DNA from: a virus
Direction: 5' to 3' (one strand)
DNA: 64,000 bases
IMG/VR virus record: IMGVR_UViG_3300028873_000014
Location: 1 to 64,000 of that record
In this document: positions 53,345-61,984 of the stretch, one piece after another
How the letters are laid out: each line of letters starts with the position of its first letter
Numbering within the stretch: position 1 is the first letter of the stretch
Made by a program: the position numbers and the translations under genes
The notes under the pieces: model-generated
What the model was told of the DNA's origin: nothing
The model's database searches: none
Seen by the model: only the letters and a program-made list of their open reading frames with translations

Positions 53345-55716
53345 TAGTATGTCGTATAAAGTTGACCAACCGCAAAAAATTCGCTATTATTAGCATTGTA
53401 TATCCACTGCTGAGTGATAACCTGCCCTATTACCGTTGTGGCTGCTGGTGTCAATGCGGTAGGCGATACCCCCGGTTTAAACTTAGTTCCGTAAGTGATC
53501 GCTCTTGCGGTTCCGTTGTCTTGGTAGGTGATAAATAATGCCTGATTGTTCTGCCAGCTCCCTGCAGGATTGTTTACCGTAATGGCTCCCGATGCTGCAT
53601 TTATTTCATAGCTGATGGGGATCACCCTATTTGCGACTGCCGAATAGGGGGTAAGGCTTGCCACGTAGGCAACACTACTGTCGGGTGAGGTAATTGAGAT
53701 CACACCACCCGAAATATTTATCGGGTACGTACTGGTATATGTCGTTGGGGCTGTTCCGCTTGATGCCGATGTTACCCGTCCTTTAGAATCTACAGTAACT
53801 GTAGAATAGGTATATGTGGCAGGTGAGGCGTTTACGGTAACTATCGTGGGGTTTGGATAAGACCCCGTTAAATCACCTCCTGCTGTACCTGAGGGTGCCG
53901 CTGTAATGGTATTGTTTGATCCATAGGTAATAGGGGTAGCGTTAACACTTGTTGCTGTAGTGGCGTTTGTACCACCATATCCTATGTCTAATTTAGTTCC
54001 CTGCCATGTACCAGTCCCAATAGTTCCTACACTTGTTAAAGAAGAGGTTACCACAGTCGGGTTAAGTGTCGTTGTTGTTAATGTATTCGCTGATGCTGTT
54101 ATAGTATAAGCATTACCCGTTGTCATTGGGGTAGTATTTACGGTTAGTGTTTGTGCTGCCGGAGCGATGTTAACAGTAGTTACCGATGTTACTCTACCTT
54201 GCGCATCTGTAGTTATTTCAGGTATCGTCGTACTACTTCCATAAGTTCCAGATGTTCCTACAGACGGCATAGATATCGTACCGGATGTAGTAATAGTTCC
54301 TCCAGATAACCCAGTTCCTGCTGTTATGCTAGTTACAGTACCACTTGCAGGGTTTACCCAAACATATCCAGTTCCACCAGTATTAACTTCAAGCATTTGG
54401 TTCGCACTACCAATGGGTATTTCTCCATAAACTGTCGATGAAGTTGCATAAGGAATAGCATATTGCGTTGTAGTTGATTTATTCAATCCTCCATTTGCTG
54501 TAGGTAAAATTCCTGTAACGCTAGTAACCAAAGATACAGGGGCAACATTAATAGCTTGGGTCATTGTATTATATGTCAAACCTGTTCCTATTTGTATCTC
54601 CTGATATGCTGTAGTATTACCAGAACCTAAGAGAACTTCATTAGTTGATGCTGGTTGTAATTTAGCATAAGTTACTGCATTATTAGCAATATCCCCTGTA
54701 ACAACTTGTCCCCAGGATGGATTACCTGAAGCATTGCCGTGTAAAAGAGTTGTATTAGTTCCCTGATTATTAAATAATGATGATGCTAATATAGGACTAA
54801 AATATGAAGGAGCACCGGATGACGTTCCCCCTAAGATAGTATTGGCTGATATTGGAGTTAGTGAATAAGATATGACAGGGGTAGTCGTACTTGTTGTTAC
54901 AGATGATGTAAATACCGGAGATAAGTTCCCGGATGAAACACTTGTTACTGTACCAGATCCACCTGATGTTATACTATATGATGTTACTCCGGTTATTTGA
55001 CCCTGAGCATTTACCGTATACCCAGGTATAGAAGTAGAACTACCATAAGTACCGGGAGTTACAGTAGTATTGGTTATAGCTACTGAATAAGAAGGTGTTC
55101 CAGATAAAGATTGCGAAGTATTACCACTTACCGTTATACCATTACCTGCAGTCACATTCATACTTCCTATAGGAGTAGCACTGATAGTATTGTTAGACCC
55201 ATAAGTTATAGGTGTAGTATTGATACTTGTTTGCACAGAGCTATTAGTTCCCCCATTAGCAATAGGAAGTATGCCAATAACCCCTGTAGTTAATGGTAAT
55301 CCTGTTTCGTTAGTACCAACTAAAGCAGATGGGGTTCCTAAGTTCCATGTTCCGGGTAATATACCATTGGTATATAACGATAAAACTGGTGTAGTTCCTC
55401 CAGTGCTGTTTATCTGGTTAGTAGTTCCGGACACACTAGTTACTCCACTCCCTCCCCCACTACCAGTATACCATGCCCCATTAGAATAGTAGTAAAAAGT
55501 ATTGTTGCTGCTATTTATATAAACCAGGCCATTTGTAACCCCATTACAAGATAAGGTTCCTACAGAAGGAACTGATGCATACACAGGTATACCAAGACCT
55601 AAAGAAAACGTTCCTCTATTCCAGGTATTACCATAGTTAGAAGAAGGCAAACAAGGTTGCTGCCCCTTTACAAAACAGGATATGAAAAGTAATATGATAA
55701 TTAAGTAGTATCTCAT
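53344..55716 (-). CDS. Fibre repeat protein with signal peptide
   Basis: A 790-aa protein. Residues 1-18 (MRYYLIIILLFISCFVKG) are a signal peptide, unusual for a phage fibre. The body is made of classic phage fibre repeats: TYGSSTSIPGYTVNAQGQIT, SGTYGSSTTIPEITTDAQGR, NATPITYGSNNTITAAPSGT and repeated GILPIANGG/GILPTANGG. The tip (about 690-790, NPAGSWQNNQALFITYQDNG...) is a beta domain. The C-terminal part of the gene (about 53344-54200) is visibly richer in G+C than the rest, suggesting a tip acquired separately. Coupled on both sides through the sequence CATACTAATGAGA. Confidence 0.75.
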   Translation of the reverse strand: MRYYLIIILLFISCFVKGQQPCLPSSNYGNTWNRGTFSLGLGIPVYASVPSVGTLSCNGVTNGLVYINSSNNTFYYYSNGAWYTGSGGGSGVTSVSGTTNQINSTGGTTPVLSLYTNGILPGTWNLGTPSALVGTNETGLPLTTGVIGILPIANGGTNSSVQTSINTTPITYGSNNTISATPIGSMNVTAGNGITVSGNTSQSLSGTPSYSVAITNTTVTPGTYGSSTSIPGYTVNAQGQITGVTSYSITSGGSGTVTSVSSGNLSPVFTSSVTTSTTTPVISYSLTPISANTILGGTSSGAPSYFSPILASSLFNNQGTNTTLLHGNASGNPSWGQVVTGDIANNAVTYAKLQPASTNEVLLGSGNTTAYQEIQIGTGLTYNTMTQAINVAPVSLVTSVTGILPTANGGLNKSTTTQYAIPYATSSTVYGEIPIGSANQMLEVNTGGTGYVWVNPASGTVTSITAGTGLSGGTITTSGTISMPSVGTSGTYGSSTTIPEITTDAQGRVTSVTTVNIAPAAQTLTVNTTPMTTGNAYTITASANTLTTTTLNPTVVTSSLTSVGTIGTGTWQGTKLDIGYGGTNATTATSVNATPITYGSNNTITAAPSGTAGGDLTGSYPNPTIVTVNASPATYTYSTVTVDSKGRVTSASSGTAPTTYTSTYPINISGGVISITSPDSSVAYVASLTPYSAVANRVIPISYEINAASGAITVNNPAGSWQNNQALFITYQDNGTARAITYGTKFKPGVSPTALTPAATTVIGQVITQQWIYNANNSEFFAVGQLYTTY

Positions 55717-56324
55717 TAGTATGCTGTAATTGTATATGTCTCTGTTGTGTTAAATAATCTTCCTCCAAGTAATGTAATACCTCCTGTAGTGCTATTGAAA
55801 GAATAGTCTACAGTATTAGTTAACGGTCCATATCCCGAAAGTTCTATAGATACTGACTTACCTTCCAGTAATGGTAATCCTGTAGTACTGTTAATCGGTA
55901 AAAATGTACTAGACCCATTAATAGGACCACCTACATTACCTACAGTAAATTGTTCTATAATCAATGATGAAACAGGAGTATTAGGTGAAGGTAAAACTAC
56001 CTGAACACTTTGTAAGTTAACATTCTGTATAGGGTTATAGCAACCCTTACTCTCATAGGCACTATCTACCTGGGGGAATGGCGACCCTCCATAAACAGGA
56101 TAAGCAATGATATTTACGATAGTATTCTGTGCAATTTTACAAAGAGTGTTTTGACAATCAGATTCTTTCTGCCAATCAGCAAGTACTTTCTTTCGATTAA
56201 TAGCATAATAGGAAACAGGATCATAACCAACCTTAACCCCCCATTCTCCTGCCATATACATAGCAAAATAGAGACTGGTGTAGTCACTGTTAATTGATCG
56301 TAACTCTTTCCTATAATTATCCAC
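55716..56324 (-). CDS. Virion-region protein (202 aa), unknown
   Basis: Not assigned. The N-terminal half is helical (MAGEWGVKVGYDPVSYYAIN, then KKVLADWQKESDCQNTLCK). The C-terminal half is a beta domain (VPLSS-type strands, TTGLPLLEGKSVSIELSGYG). It appears to start with GTG at 56324, overlapping the upstream gene by 8 nt; no ATG lies close by. Likely a structural or appendage protein given its place in the late operon. Confidence 0.55.
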   Translation of the reverse strand: MDNYRKELRSINSDYTSLYFAMYMAGEWGVKVGYDPVSYYAINRKKVLADWQKESDCQNTLCKIAQNTIVNIIAYPVYGGSPFPQVDSAYESKGCYNPIQNVNLQSVQVVLPSPNTPVSSLIIEQFTVGNVGGPINGSSTFLPINSTTGLPLLEGKSVSIELSGYGPLTNTVDYSFNSTTGGITLLGGRLFNTTETYTITAY

Positions 56325-56529
56325 TGTTTCTATTCTTTAAAAGTTGTTCTATACTTTGTATCAAACTCTGTTGCATACTAACGTTTTGTGTACTTTGTAC
56401 TATAGCTTGTGAACTTCTTTCTACTCCTGTGTAGCACTTACTACAGCATTTAATTCCTGAACTGGTAGTCATTTCTCTACAACCTGTACAACTGCAACAA
56501 TCAGTTCGGCAACTCGGACACAATGCCAT
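56317..56529 (-). CDS. Small zinc-ribbon-like Cys-rich protein
   Basis: A 70-aa protein. Residues 4-34 contain nine Cys (CPSCRTDCCSCTGC, CCSKC), enough for one or two zinc-binding knuckles, followed by a Gln/Ser-rich helix (QQSLIQSIEQLLKN). Similar small Cys-rich peptides accompany structural genes in Bacteroidota phages. Function unknown. It overlaps the next gene (56324) and lies 3 nt after 56533-57096. Confidence 0.55.
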   Translation of the reverse strand: MALCPSCRTDCCSCTGCREMTTSSGIKCCSKCYTGVERSSQAIVQSTQNVSMQQSLIQSIEQLLKNRNSG

Positions 56530-56532
56530 ATA

Positions 56533-57096
56533 CTAATAATTTACACAATTTGGTTTACGCCTACTCATCTTTTCCATAAGAGCCAATGCATAACGGTATT
56601 GATTAATACCGTCTTCGCACTGGTGTTTATCATTCACATTTACCTGTCCACTGATTAAGTAGTTACGTATAGTATCTATATTCTTAAGATAATACTCTGT
56701 TTCTGTATCAGGTAAACAATCCCCGAGATCAACTTCACACAAAAGATGGTTTAGCCTATTTATAGCATGGGTGATCCTAAGGTATTGATACTCTACCCAT
56801 ACCTGAGTATTGGGGGAAACAGAATATCGCAGGTTATATATGCCATCTGGCAGATTAGGGCATATATCATTACATCCCCCGGGAGCAGCTACTCCTATAG
56901 TACAGGCATTAAGTACTAAACGAAAGTTCTGTTGGGTAATACTGATTATAGTAGGTGTGCCATAACCAGGAGGGGTTATCTGTAGGTTCTGACAGGTTAC
57001 AGGAATATTAGCAGCATATATAGAAATATCCTCTACAATGAAAATACCTTCATTGTATACCGGAGGAACTTCAAGTTGTAAGATATGTTTTGCCAC
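56533..57096 (-). CDS. Conserved virion protein (187 aa)
   Basis: A 187-aa protein. The first 110 residues are a beta domain (PDGIYNLRYSVSPNTQVWVE is a conserved-looking strand pair), and the rest is helical (ITHAINRLNHLLCEVDLGDC, then YRYALALMEKMSRRK). I associate this plan with Bacteroidota phage structural clusters, but cannot name the role. It begins with GTG (57096), right behind a strong terminator hairpin, so its expression probably depends on readthrough or processing. Confidence 0.6.
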   Translation of the reverse strand: MAKHILQLEVPPVYNEGIFIVEDISIYAANIPVTCQNLQITPPGYGTPTIISITQQNFRLVLNACTIGVAAPGGCNDICPNLPDGIYNLRYSVSPNTQVWVEYQYLRITHAINRLNHLLCEVDLGDCLPDTETEYYLKNIDTIRNYLISGQVNVNDKHQCEDGINQYRYALALMEKMSRRKPNCVNY

Positions 57097-57104
57097 TATT
57101 TTTA

Positions 57105-57146
57105 GAAATTAAAAGAGGGAAAAGGAGTTTTTATCCTTCTCCCTCT
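57105..57146 (-). terminator. Strong intrinsic terminator after the 438-aa gene
   Basis: Hairpin 57114-57146: left arm AGAGGGA-A-AAGGA, right arm TCCTT-C-TCCCTCT, 12 paired bases with one A-C mismatch and a 7-nt loop. On the minus strand it is followed by TTTTAATTTC. It lies 20 nt after the stop of 57166-58482 and 9 nt before the next start. Confidence 0.72.
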
Positions 57147-57165
57147 GTTTATAAATACTTACTTT

Positions 57166-58482
57166 TTATATAGTCTGTAACTGTATAAAGTTTGCAGATA
57201 ACGTCAAACAGCTATTTATCAAAGTGGTAAATGGTGTGATCACCGTACCTGTTGGGAAATAGATTGTTATTGCATACTCATCATTATCTGTAACAGACTG
57301 GCTATTATATGGGCGGAATACGTTAAACTTTAGATACAAACTATCGTATAGACCCTGTAGAGCAACATTAGGCATAACCCAATCATCCTCAATAGTCCTC
57401 ATCCTTAAGCTACCTACCCATTGGTTATCGGGGAAATCCTCTTGTTTGTACCTATTCCACTCTATTAAGTTACGGGCAACTTGCTGACCTATACCACGAA
57501 CCTGTAAAGGAGCAGTAATCTGTGTCCACATAGTAGGTACTGATGTATCAATAGTAGTGTTTATTACACAAGGATCAGCAGTTTGTGAGAACAATGAACC
57601 TTCTACGTAAAGCGGTTCTATTGTATATAGATCAGTTGGAGAGAAAGTACAAGTCCCAAAAGTGGTCTGTACATATGCTACAGTTATCTGTAACCCCGCA
57701 ACAACAGATATAGGATTAGATGTATTAGGTACATACGCACCTGCATTTAATACAGCAGTCTGTAATGCGGCGTTACCTGGAGTACCTGGAGGCGGTGTAC
57801 CATAAGTACCTGCAGTTGCCCTAATCACATCATATGCAGAGAATACTTCTACTGCTGTACCTGCTGATGTTTGTATGAATACCTGGGGATAGATAAAGCT
57901 GGTTTCATAAGGATCTTGTGTAATACCATCCTTCCACTGCAACATTACTGATGCAGCATCCACATTACTGGTAGTGCAGCCAGAAGTACATCCTGTACCG
58001 CAACATCCTGAAAATGCTGTAAATGATTTATAATATTGATGGTTCAGAAACTGGAGAGCAGGAGCACCAAGTAACTCTAACTGAAATTGATAGGTAGTAC
58101 CACACTGGAAAGCTGGCCCTACTGTAGAACCAGAGGTAAGATTCCAACCAAATACCGATACCTGATTTTGAGGTGCCTGTGCTTGGGTATAGATAAAGGC
58201 AGTTACCCTGGACCAATCTATGATCTTGGTATAGTCAGGTTCTTGTAAACCCCCCCATAGCGGAGTAATCTGATCTATTAAATGCCATGACCCAGAAGCA
58301 ATGATACATGGTGTTAAAGTAGCTGCACTAATTGCAGTACCATAAACTCCTGTTTGCGGGGGGCATGTAAATATACCAAGTTGCCCTTTGGTAAGAAGAT
58401 CTGTAGTTCCTGAAGTTGTGTAGTTAACAGTGTTGCTAACTGGGTTGTTTAACAGGTACGGTTGAAAACTATCTGGTAGCAT
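57166..58482 (-). CDS. Putative virion protein (438 aa), single-gene unit
   Basis: A beta-rich 438-aa protein with Ser/Thr/Gly loops and a Cys cluster (about 156-168, GCCGTGCTSGC). The C-terminal part LMRT-type segment (RMRTIEDDWVMPNVALQGLY, then LYLKFNVFRPYNSQSVTDND) is compact. No HK97 E-loop or long spine helix is visible, so I do not call it the major capsid protein. It stands between a 149-nt upstream region and a strong terminator, so it may be a highly expressed virion protein (tail, head decoration or fibre). Confidence 0.55.
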   Translation of the reverse strand: MLPDSFQPYLLNNPVSNTVNYTTSGTTDLLTKGQLGIFTCPPQTGVYGTAISAATLTPCIIASGSWHLIDQITPLWGGLQEPDYTKIIDWSRVTAFIYTQAQAPQNQVSVFGWNLTSGSTVGPAFQCGTTYQFQLELLGAPALQFLNHQYYKSFTAFSGCCGTGCTSGCTTSNVDAASVMLQWKDGITQDPYETSFIYPQVFIQTSAGTAVEVFSAYDVIRATAGTYGTPPPGTPGNAALQTAVLNAGAYVPNTSNPISVVAGLQITVAYVQTTFGTCTFSPTDLYTIEPLYVEGSLFSQTADPCVINTTIDTSVPTMWTQITAPLQVRGIGQQVARNLIEWNRYKQEDFPDNQWVGSLRMRTIEDDWVMPNVALQGLYDSLYLKFNVFRPYNSQSVTDNDEYAITIYFPTGTVITPFTTLINSCLTLSANFIQLQTI

Positions 58483-58631
58483 GTGTATATTGTTTTAGCT
58501 TTCATAAAATTAGTATTAAGTTCTATCCCCGATATGAATAGTTATTGAAAACACCTTACAAATATTCATCCCATTACTAAAAATAATTCAGTTTTAGTAG
58601 TTATCTTTAATTCTTAATCAAGAACATAAAA
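58483..58631. promoter_or_regulatory. 149-nt region between divergent genes with inverted repeat
   Basis: No gene. Holds an 8-bp inverted repeat TACTAAAA (58575-58582) / TTTTAGTA (58592-58599) with a 9-nt loop, and on the plus strand TATCTTTA (58602-58609), a near-match to the Bacteroidota -7 box 22 nt before ATG 58632, without a -33 TTTG. On the minus strand an ATATTTG occurs but no clear -7 box. Probable promoter region for one or both flanking genes. Confidence 0.4.
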
Positions 58632-59081
58632 ATGAGAACTAAAGCAAAATATGAAGGAAAGCATTTTGGGCTGTTAACTGTAATGGAATGTTTAATAGAT
58701 TCTGATGGTAAGAATAAAGGAGGTGTATGGTTATGTAAATGTAAGTGTGGTGGGACTATCAGTCTTGCAGGGTATCGTTTACATAATAGAGATAGCTGTG
58801 GTTGTCTTACTAAAAAAGCTACTGAGATACGGGCAAAGAATAATAAAAAGCCCCAGGAGGAAAAAGATATCACAAAGGCATATAGTAATTACAAAAGAAA
58901 AGGTGGAGAACTAACTAAGGAAAAATGGTTAAAAGCTATTAAAAAACCCTGCATCTTTTGTGCAAGCACTTTACTTAGGACAGATACTACAATATGCAAT
59001 ACCTGTTTCACTATGATGGGAAATCTTTCAGAAAATAAATTCCTGGAACAGGTTAAGATAATAGCGAAAGTTAGTTGTTAA
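58632..59081 (+). CDS. HNH/homing-endonuclease-like protein inserted in late operon
   Basis: A 149-aa protein on the strand opposite to all its neighbours. Residues about 1-60 match the zinc-binding lead domain of phage AP2/HNH endonucleases (GLLTVMEC...VWLCKCKCGG...RDSCGCL; C35/C37/C39 and C56/C58). Residues 84-125 follow the HNH part (YSNYKRKGG, CIFC at 107-110, CNTCFTMM at 122-125, then LSENKFLEQVKII). The stretch that normally lies between the two Cys pairs, with the iDRxdN and GYtxxN catalytic residues, is nearly gone (about 11 residues remain), so cleavage is doubtful. It ends 11 nt inside the 3' end of the 235-aa gene. Confidence 0.72.
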   Translation: MRTKAKYEGKHFGLLTVMECLIDSDGKNKGGVWLCKCKCGGTISLAGYRLHNRDSCGCLTKKATEIRAKNNKKPQEEKDITKAYSNYKRKGGELTKEKWLKAIKKPCIFCASTLLRTDTTICNTCFTMMGNLSENKFLEQVKIIAKVSC

Positions 59082-59778
59082 ACTCAGCATTTTGAGAAAG
59101 TACTTGCTTCTTGTTATAGTTATCTAAGTCCATAGAAAGAATAGCAGCAGCATCATCTATGATCAGTTCTATAACGTTATCCGGTAATTCACAAAGAACA
59201 TCTACCGTAGAAGTAGTACCGTCATCAGGATTAGTAGCACCTGCTATTTGTATATGTACAGGTCTGTGATAGTAAATAACTAATGGGTCTACTATATTAA
59301 ACTCATCATTGGTCCATATCTTAAAAGTATTCCCCATGACAGTCGAAAAGGTAGTTGCCCATGCGTAGGAAGGTTGTCTATTAACATCAGGGAGATATGT
59401 ATCTACATCGGCCTCATTACCTTCATAGATAGTCAACTGTCTTGGGGGGCAAGTATTACAACTATCTTGTGCACAAGCACTGATTCTGCACCATTCCAGG
59501 TAATCAGTAGGGAATAAATCAGACTGCCAGTATAATCCTTTATCGGTAAAGTTACCTGTCCAGGTACTAAGTAAACATTGCAGATCATCTATTCTTCTGG
59601 TAGATGCCTCTGCTCCTGTTTTTGTCTGATTTATTCCCTCTAATTGTCTCCTGACCCATTCATCCATACCTTTGTTAAAAGCCTCTATTTCCATAAAGGG
59701 TTCAAGGTTAGCATAATCGAACGAACTCAATTTGTTCACCCGCTGCTCCAATTTCAGTTGAATGGTCTGGTTGGTCAT
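59071..59778 (-). CDS. Ring/connector-type structural protein
   Basis: A 235-aa protein. Features: helical start (EPFMEIEAFNKGMDEWVRRQ), FPTDYLEWCRISACAQDSCN (about 90-110), PSYAWATTFSTVMGNTFKIW, a YYHRP strand, and a C-terminal helix ELIIDDAAAILSMDLDNYNK then VLSQNAEFNN. The ...D-A-A-x-I-L-x-x-D-x-x-x-Y/x-Q-x-x-x-Q-N-A-x-x-N-N end is one I link with adaptor or ring proteins of crAss-like phages. Coupled to the 364-aa gene (TAATG). Its 3' end is overlapped by the endonuclease-like gene. Confidence 0.65.
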   Translation of the reverse strand: MTNQTIQLKLEQRVNKLSSFDYANLEPFMEIEAFNKGMDEWVRRQLEGINQTKTGAEASTRRIDDLQCLLSTWTGNFTDKGLYWQSDLFPTDYLEWCRISACAQDSCNTCPPRQLTIYEGNEADVDTYLPDVNRQPSYAWATTFSTVMGNTFKIWTNDEFNIVDPLVIYYHRPVHIQIAGATNPDDGTTSTVDVLCELPDNVIELIIDDAAAILSMDLDNYNKKQVLSQNAEFNN

Positions 59779-60872
59779 TATTCTCTCCAGTGGCGTTCAA
59801 CTTCCTTATCTAAACTAAGTTGAACAGATTCATTAAGTTTGTTTTTCAAATATTCTACTATATCTTCTATAGTCCTTCCCATAGGAACATCCATCTTGAG
59901 ATAGTATAATTGCCCATCCCCTTTAGGTTCGATAAGATGCATTTCTGTAGCATCTTTAACAATAGCTCTTACACGTAATGCGTCTATCGGCATATCGTAG
60001 TAATCGAGAAATCTCTGAACAGTTACCCGGGTATCATGTTCTACAGTTTTACCATCCAGGTAATTACACACATCGTCATACATCTGATCTGCAGGAGTAT
60101 AGTTAGGACCACCTTTCTTGTACATAGATGCCCCCGATGTAGCAGTAAGTTTAGCTATATAAAATAGTTTATTCTGGTCATTGGTTAACATGGTGTCCAT
60201 ATACCCGCCAGCCTTATTACGTAGTTTCTTAAACTTCGTTTTGATATCTGAAGTTTCTTCTGGTTGGTCCAGATAGAAATTATACCCAGGTTCATTAATA
60301 GCTATCTGCATAGAGGGGGCTACTAATGATAATCCACCCGCTTCTATAGCATGAAAAATAACAAGATCGTGAGGATTAGTAAGATCAAGTTCTTTACCAT
60401 CATTACTGATCTTCAACTCTACTTTATCCCAGTAAGTCTCAATACGATCACCTTTAGCATCAAACTTATCAGGTCCTGTACTATTAAAAGTAGTTACCTT
60501 CTTCCAAAAATCATCTTCCGGAGTACCATACTTTTCAAAACAGGTCTCCTTGGAAACATCATAGTTATTAGCTATGGTATTTTCCAGGTATGTAACAACC
60601 TCACGTATGCTTCTGATCTTTGCTCTTTTTTCAGCATCTGGCAATCTTTGTACCTCTGCAGTTTTTTCATCAAGACCTGTGATATAGGTTTTGTAACCAT
60701 TCTTTTCTGTAAGTCCAATGTGGTCATACTGAAATGTACCGGGGAATAATGCTTCCCCATACTTTTCAAGACCCATCTTCTCCTCTCCTGATGAATAAGG
60801 CTTAATGGCTATACGACCTCTTACCCTATTGATCTTTGGGGCTTTTAACTCTTCTAATTCTAAGTCAGGCAT
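59778..60872 (-). CDS. Conserved phage virion protein (364 aa), role unknown
   Basis: A soluble alpha/beta protein. It starts MPDLELEELKAPKINRVRGR followed by IAIKPYSSGE, a basic-acidic lead I have seen in virion proteins of several dsDNA phage groups. The middle (PGYNFYLDQPEETSDIKTKF, then AGGYMDTMLTNDQNKLFYIA) and the C-terminus (FLDYYDMPIDALRVRAIVKD) are helical. The open frame begins with TTG at 60899; ATG 60872 starts at the conserved-looking part. It precedes a ring-type gene. Confidence 0.58.
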   Translation of the reverse strand: MPDLELEELKAPKINRVRGRIAIKPYSSGEEKMGLEKYGEALFPGTFQYDHIGLTEKNGYKTYITGLDEKTAEVQRLPDAEKRAKIRSIREVVTYLENTIANNYDVSKETCFEKYGTPEDDFWKKVTTFNSTGPDKFDAKGDRIETYWDKVELKISNDGKELDLTNPHDLVIFHAIEAGGLSLVAPSMQIAINEPGYNFYLDQPEETSDIKTKFKKLRNKAGGYMDTMLTNDQNKLFYIAKLTATSGASMYKKGGPNYTPADQMYDDVCNYLDGKTVEHDTRVTVQRFLDYYDMPIDALRVRAIVKDATEMHLIEPKGDGQLYYLKMDVPMGRTIEDIVEYLKNKLNESVQLSLDKEVERHWRE

Positions 60873-60931
60873 AAAGTAATAATTTGGTTTGAAAACCAAA
60901 GGTATAACGGATTATTTTATTATACAACTAT

Positions 60932-61354
60932 TTAAGTTGTTGCTGGTAAAAATAATTGCTGAACATCATCAATATATTCATCGATAGTTTTTACACTACC
61001 ATCAAGAATACTGGTAATCTCTGCAGCAAGATGATGAAGAGCACCATTAAAGATGGTGGCATCACCTACAGCATTTTTAAGATAAGGAGCAACACGATTA
61101 AGTACTGCTATGATCTCATTCAGATAAGTAGTACCATTTGGTAGTAAAGAAGCTATTTCTGTAACAAAAGGACTTTCCAGGTCTGCAATAACTACGGGTT
61201 CTATAGTAGTTGCATTCTGTACAAGATTAGCAAACTTATCTACTATATTCGTAGCAGATAGAGTAATGTCTACAATACCTGTATCTACCTTTTGTTCCAG
61301 GTTCGCTAATTCTGTCTTAGCATTAGTAAGGAGTGTTCTGAAATTGATTGACAT
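60932..61354 (-). CDS. Helical protein near lysis genes (140 aa)
   Basis: Not recognised. An all-helical, mildly acidic protein (LLTNAKTELANLEQKVDTGI; LHHLAAEITSILDGSVKTID). No membrane segment or signal. It lies 26 nt after the spanin-like gene and 59 nt before the 364-aa gene. Structural or lysis-related; undecided. Confidence 0.5.
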   Translation of the reverse strand: MSINFRTLLTNAKTELANLEQKVDTGIVDITLSATNIVDKFANLVQNATTIEPVVIADLESPFVTEIASLLPNGTTYLNEIIAVLNRVAPYLKNAVGDATIFNGALHHLAAEITSILDGSVKTIDEYIDDVQQLFLPATT

Positions 61355-61380
61355 ATATTTAATTTTTAAGAGTTAACTAT

Positions 61381-61965
61381 TTAATTTTTCTTTTTTCTAC
61401 CCCATACTATCCATCCTAGTAATACCCCCACTAATATGCCACCTACCCATCCTATCCAGGGCACGGAGAATAGAGAAACACTTACGGAAGTACTACCTTT
61501 AACATCTGTTTTGACATTACTCTTTTTGGCAGAAGATGAATCTATATTAGACCTTTTATGATCATTAATAGTTATATCCTTTTTATCAAACTGTAATTTA
61601 AAGGTTGTGTCACGAACTACCAAGTTAAGAATAAGTTTACCATGATCGTAAATAGCAACTGCAGTTGCATTTTGTACGTTCTTAACTGCTCTTAGGGGTT
61701 TAGAACTATACGTAATTACCCCGGTAGAAATAGTAATAACGTTAGCAGTTGTTGTATCAGAACCGTTAGAACCAGTAATACCAACTGTAGTATCTGCAGT
61801 CTCCTCTTGTATATGAGTAGCTTTTTGATCATCTACTTTTGCTTCTACAGCCTTTTGTGTATTATCAGTTACCGTTGCTGTAACATGGGAACTGTGAGAA
61901 AACTTTGCTCCTATGCACCCCGAGAGTAGACATAAGATAACTGAGATGTAGAATAGTTGTTTCAT
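61381..61965 (-). CDS. Probable unimolecular spanin (lipoprotein with C-terminal TM)
   Basis: A 194-aa protein. A lipoprotein signal with lipobox LLSGC (Cys17) is followed by a periplasmic Thr/Asp-rich body with beta segments, then a C-terminal membrane helix (about 167-189, VPWIGWVGGILVGVLLGWIV) with a basic end GRKKKN. An outer-membrane lipid anchor plus an inner-membrane helix in one chain is the definition of a u-spanin (T1 gp11 type, about 130 aa), which fuses inner and outer membranes in lysis. Holin-like membrane proteins lie upstream; the endolysin is at the other end of the late region. An ordinary anchored lipoprotein is the alternative. Confidence 0.65.
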   Translation of the reverse strand: MKQLFYISVILCLLSGCIGAKFSHSSHVTATVTDNTQKAVEAKVDDQKATHIQEETADTTVGITGSNGSDTTTANVITISTGVITYSSKPLRAVKNVQNATAVAIYDHGKLILNLVVRDTTFKLQFDKKDITINDHKRSNIDSSSAKKSNVKTDVKGSTSVSVSLFSVPWIGWVGGILVGVLLGWIVWGRKKKN

Positions 61966-61984
61966 GTTATAGTTGTTTTGTTTA

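Noticed and set aside
56317-56529. CRISPR-like or tandem repeats suggested by repeated CC/TGT words in the Cys-rich genes.
   Set aside because: They follow from Cys codons in coding sequence and have no regular spacing.
57166-58482. Calling the 438-aa protein the major capsid protein because it is a single gene with its own terminator.
   Set aside because: No HK97-like E-loop or spine helix pattern is visible and the protein is beta-rich with a Cys cluster.
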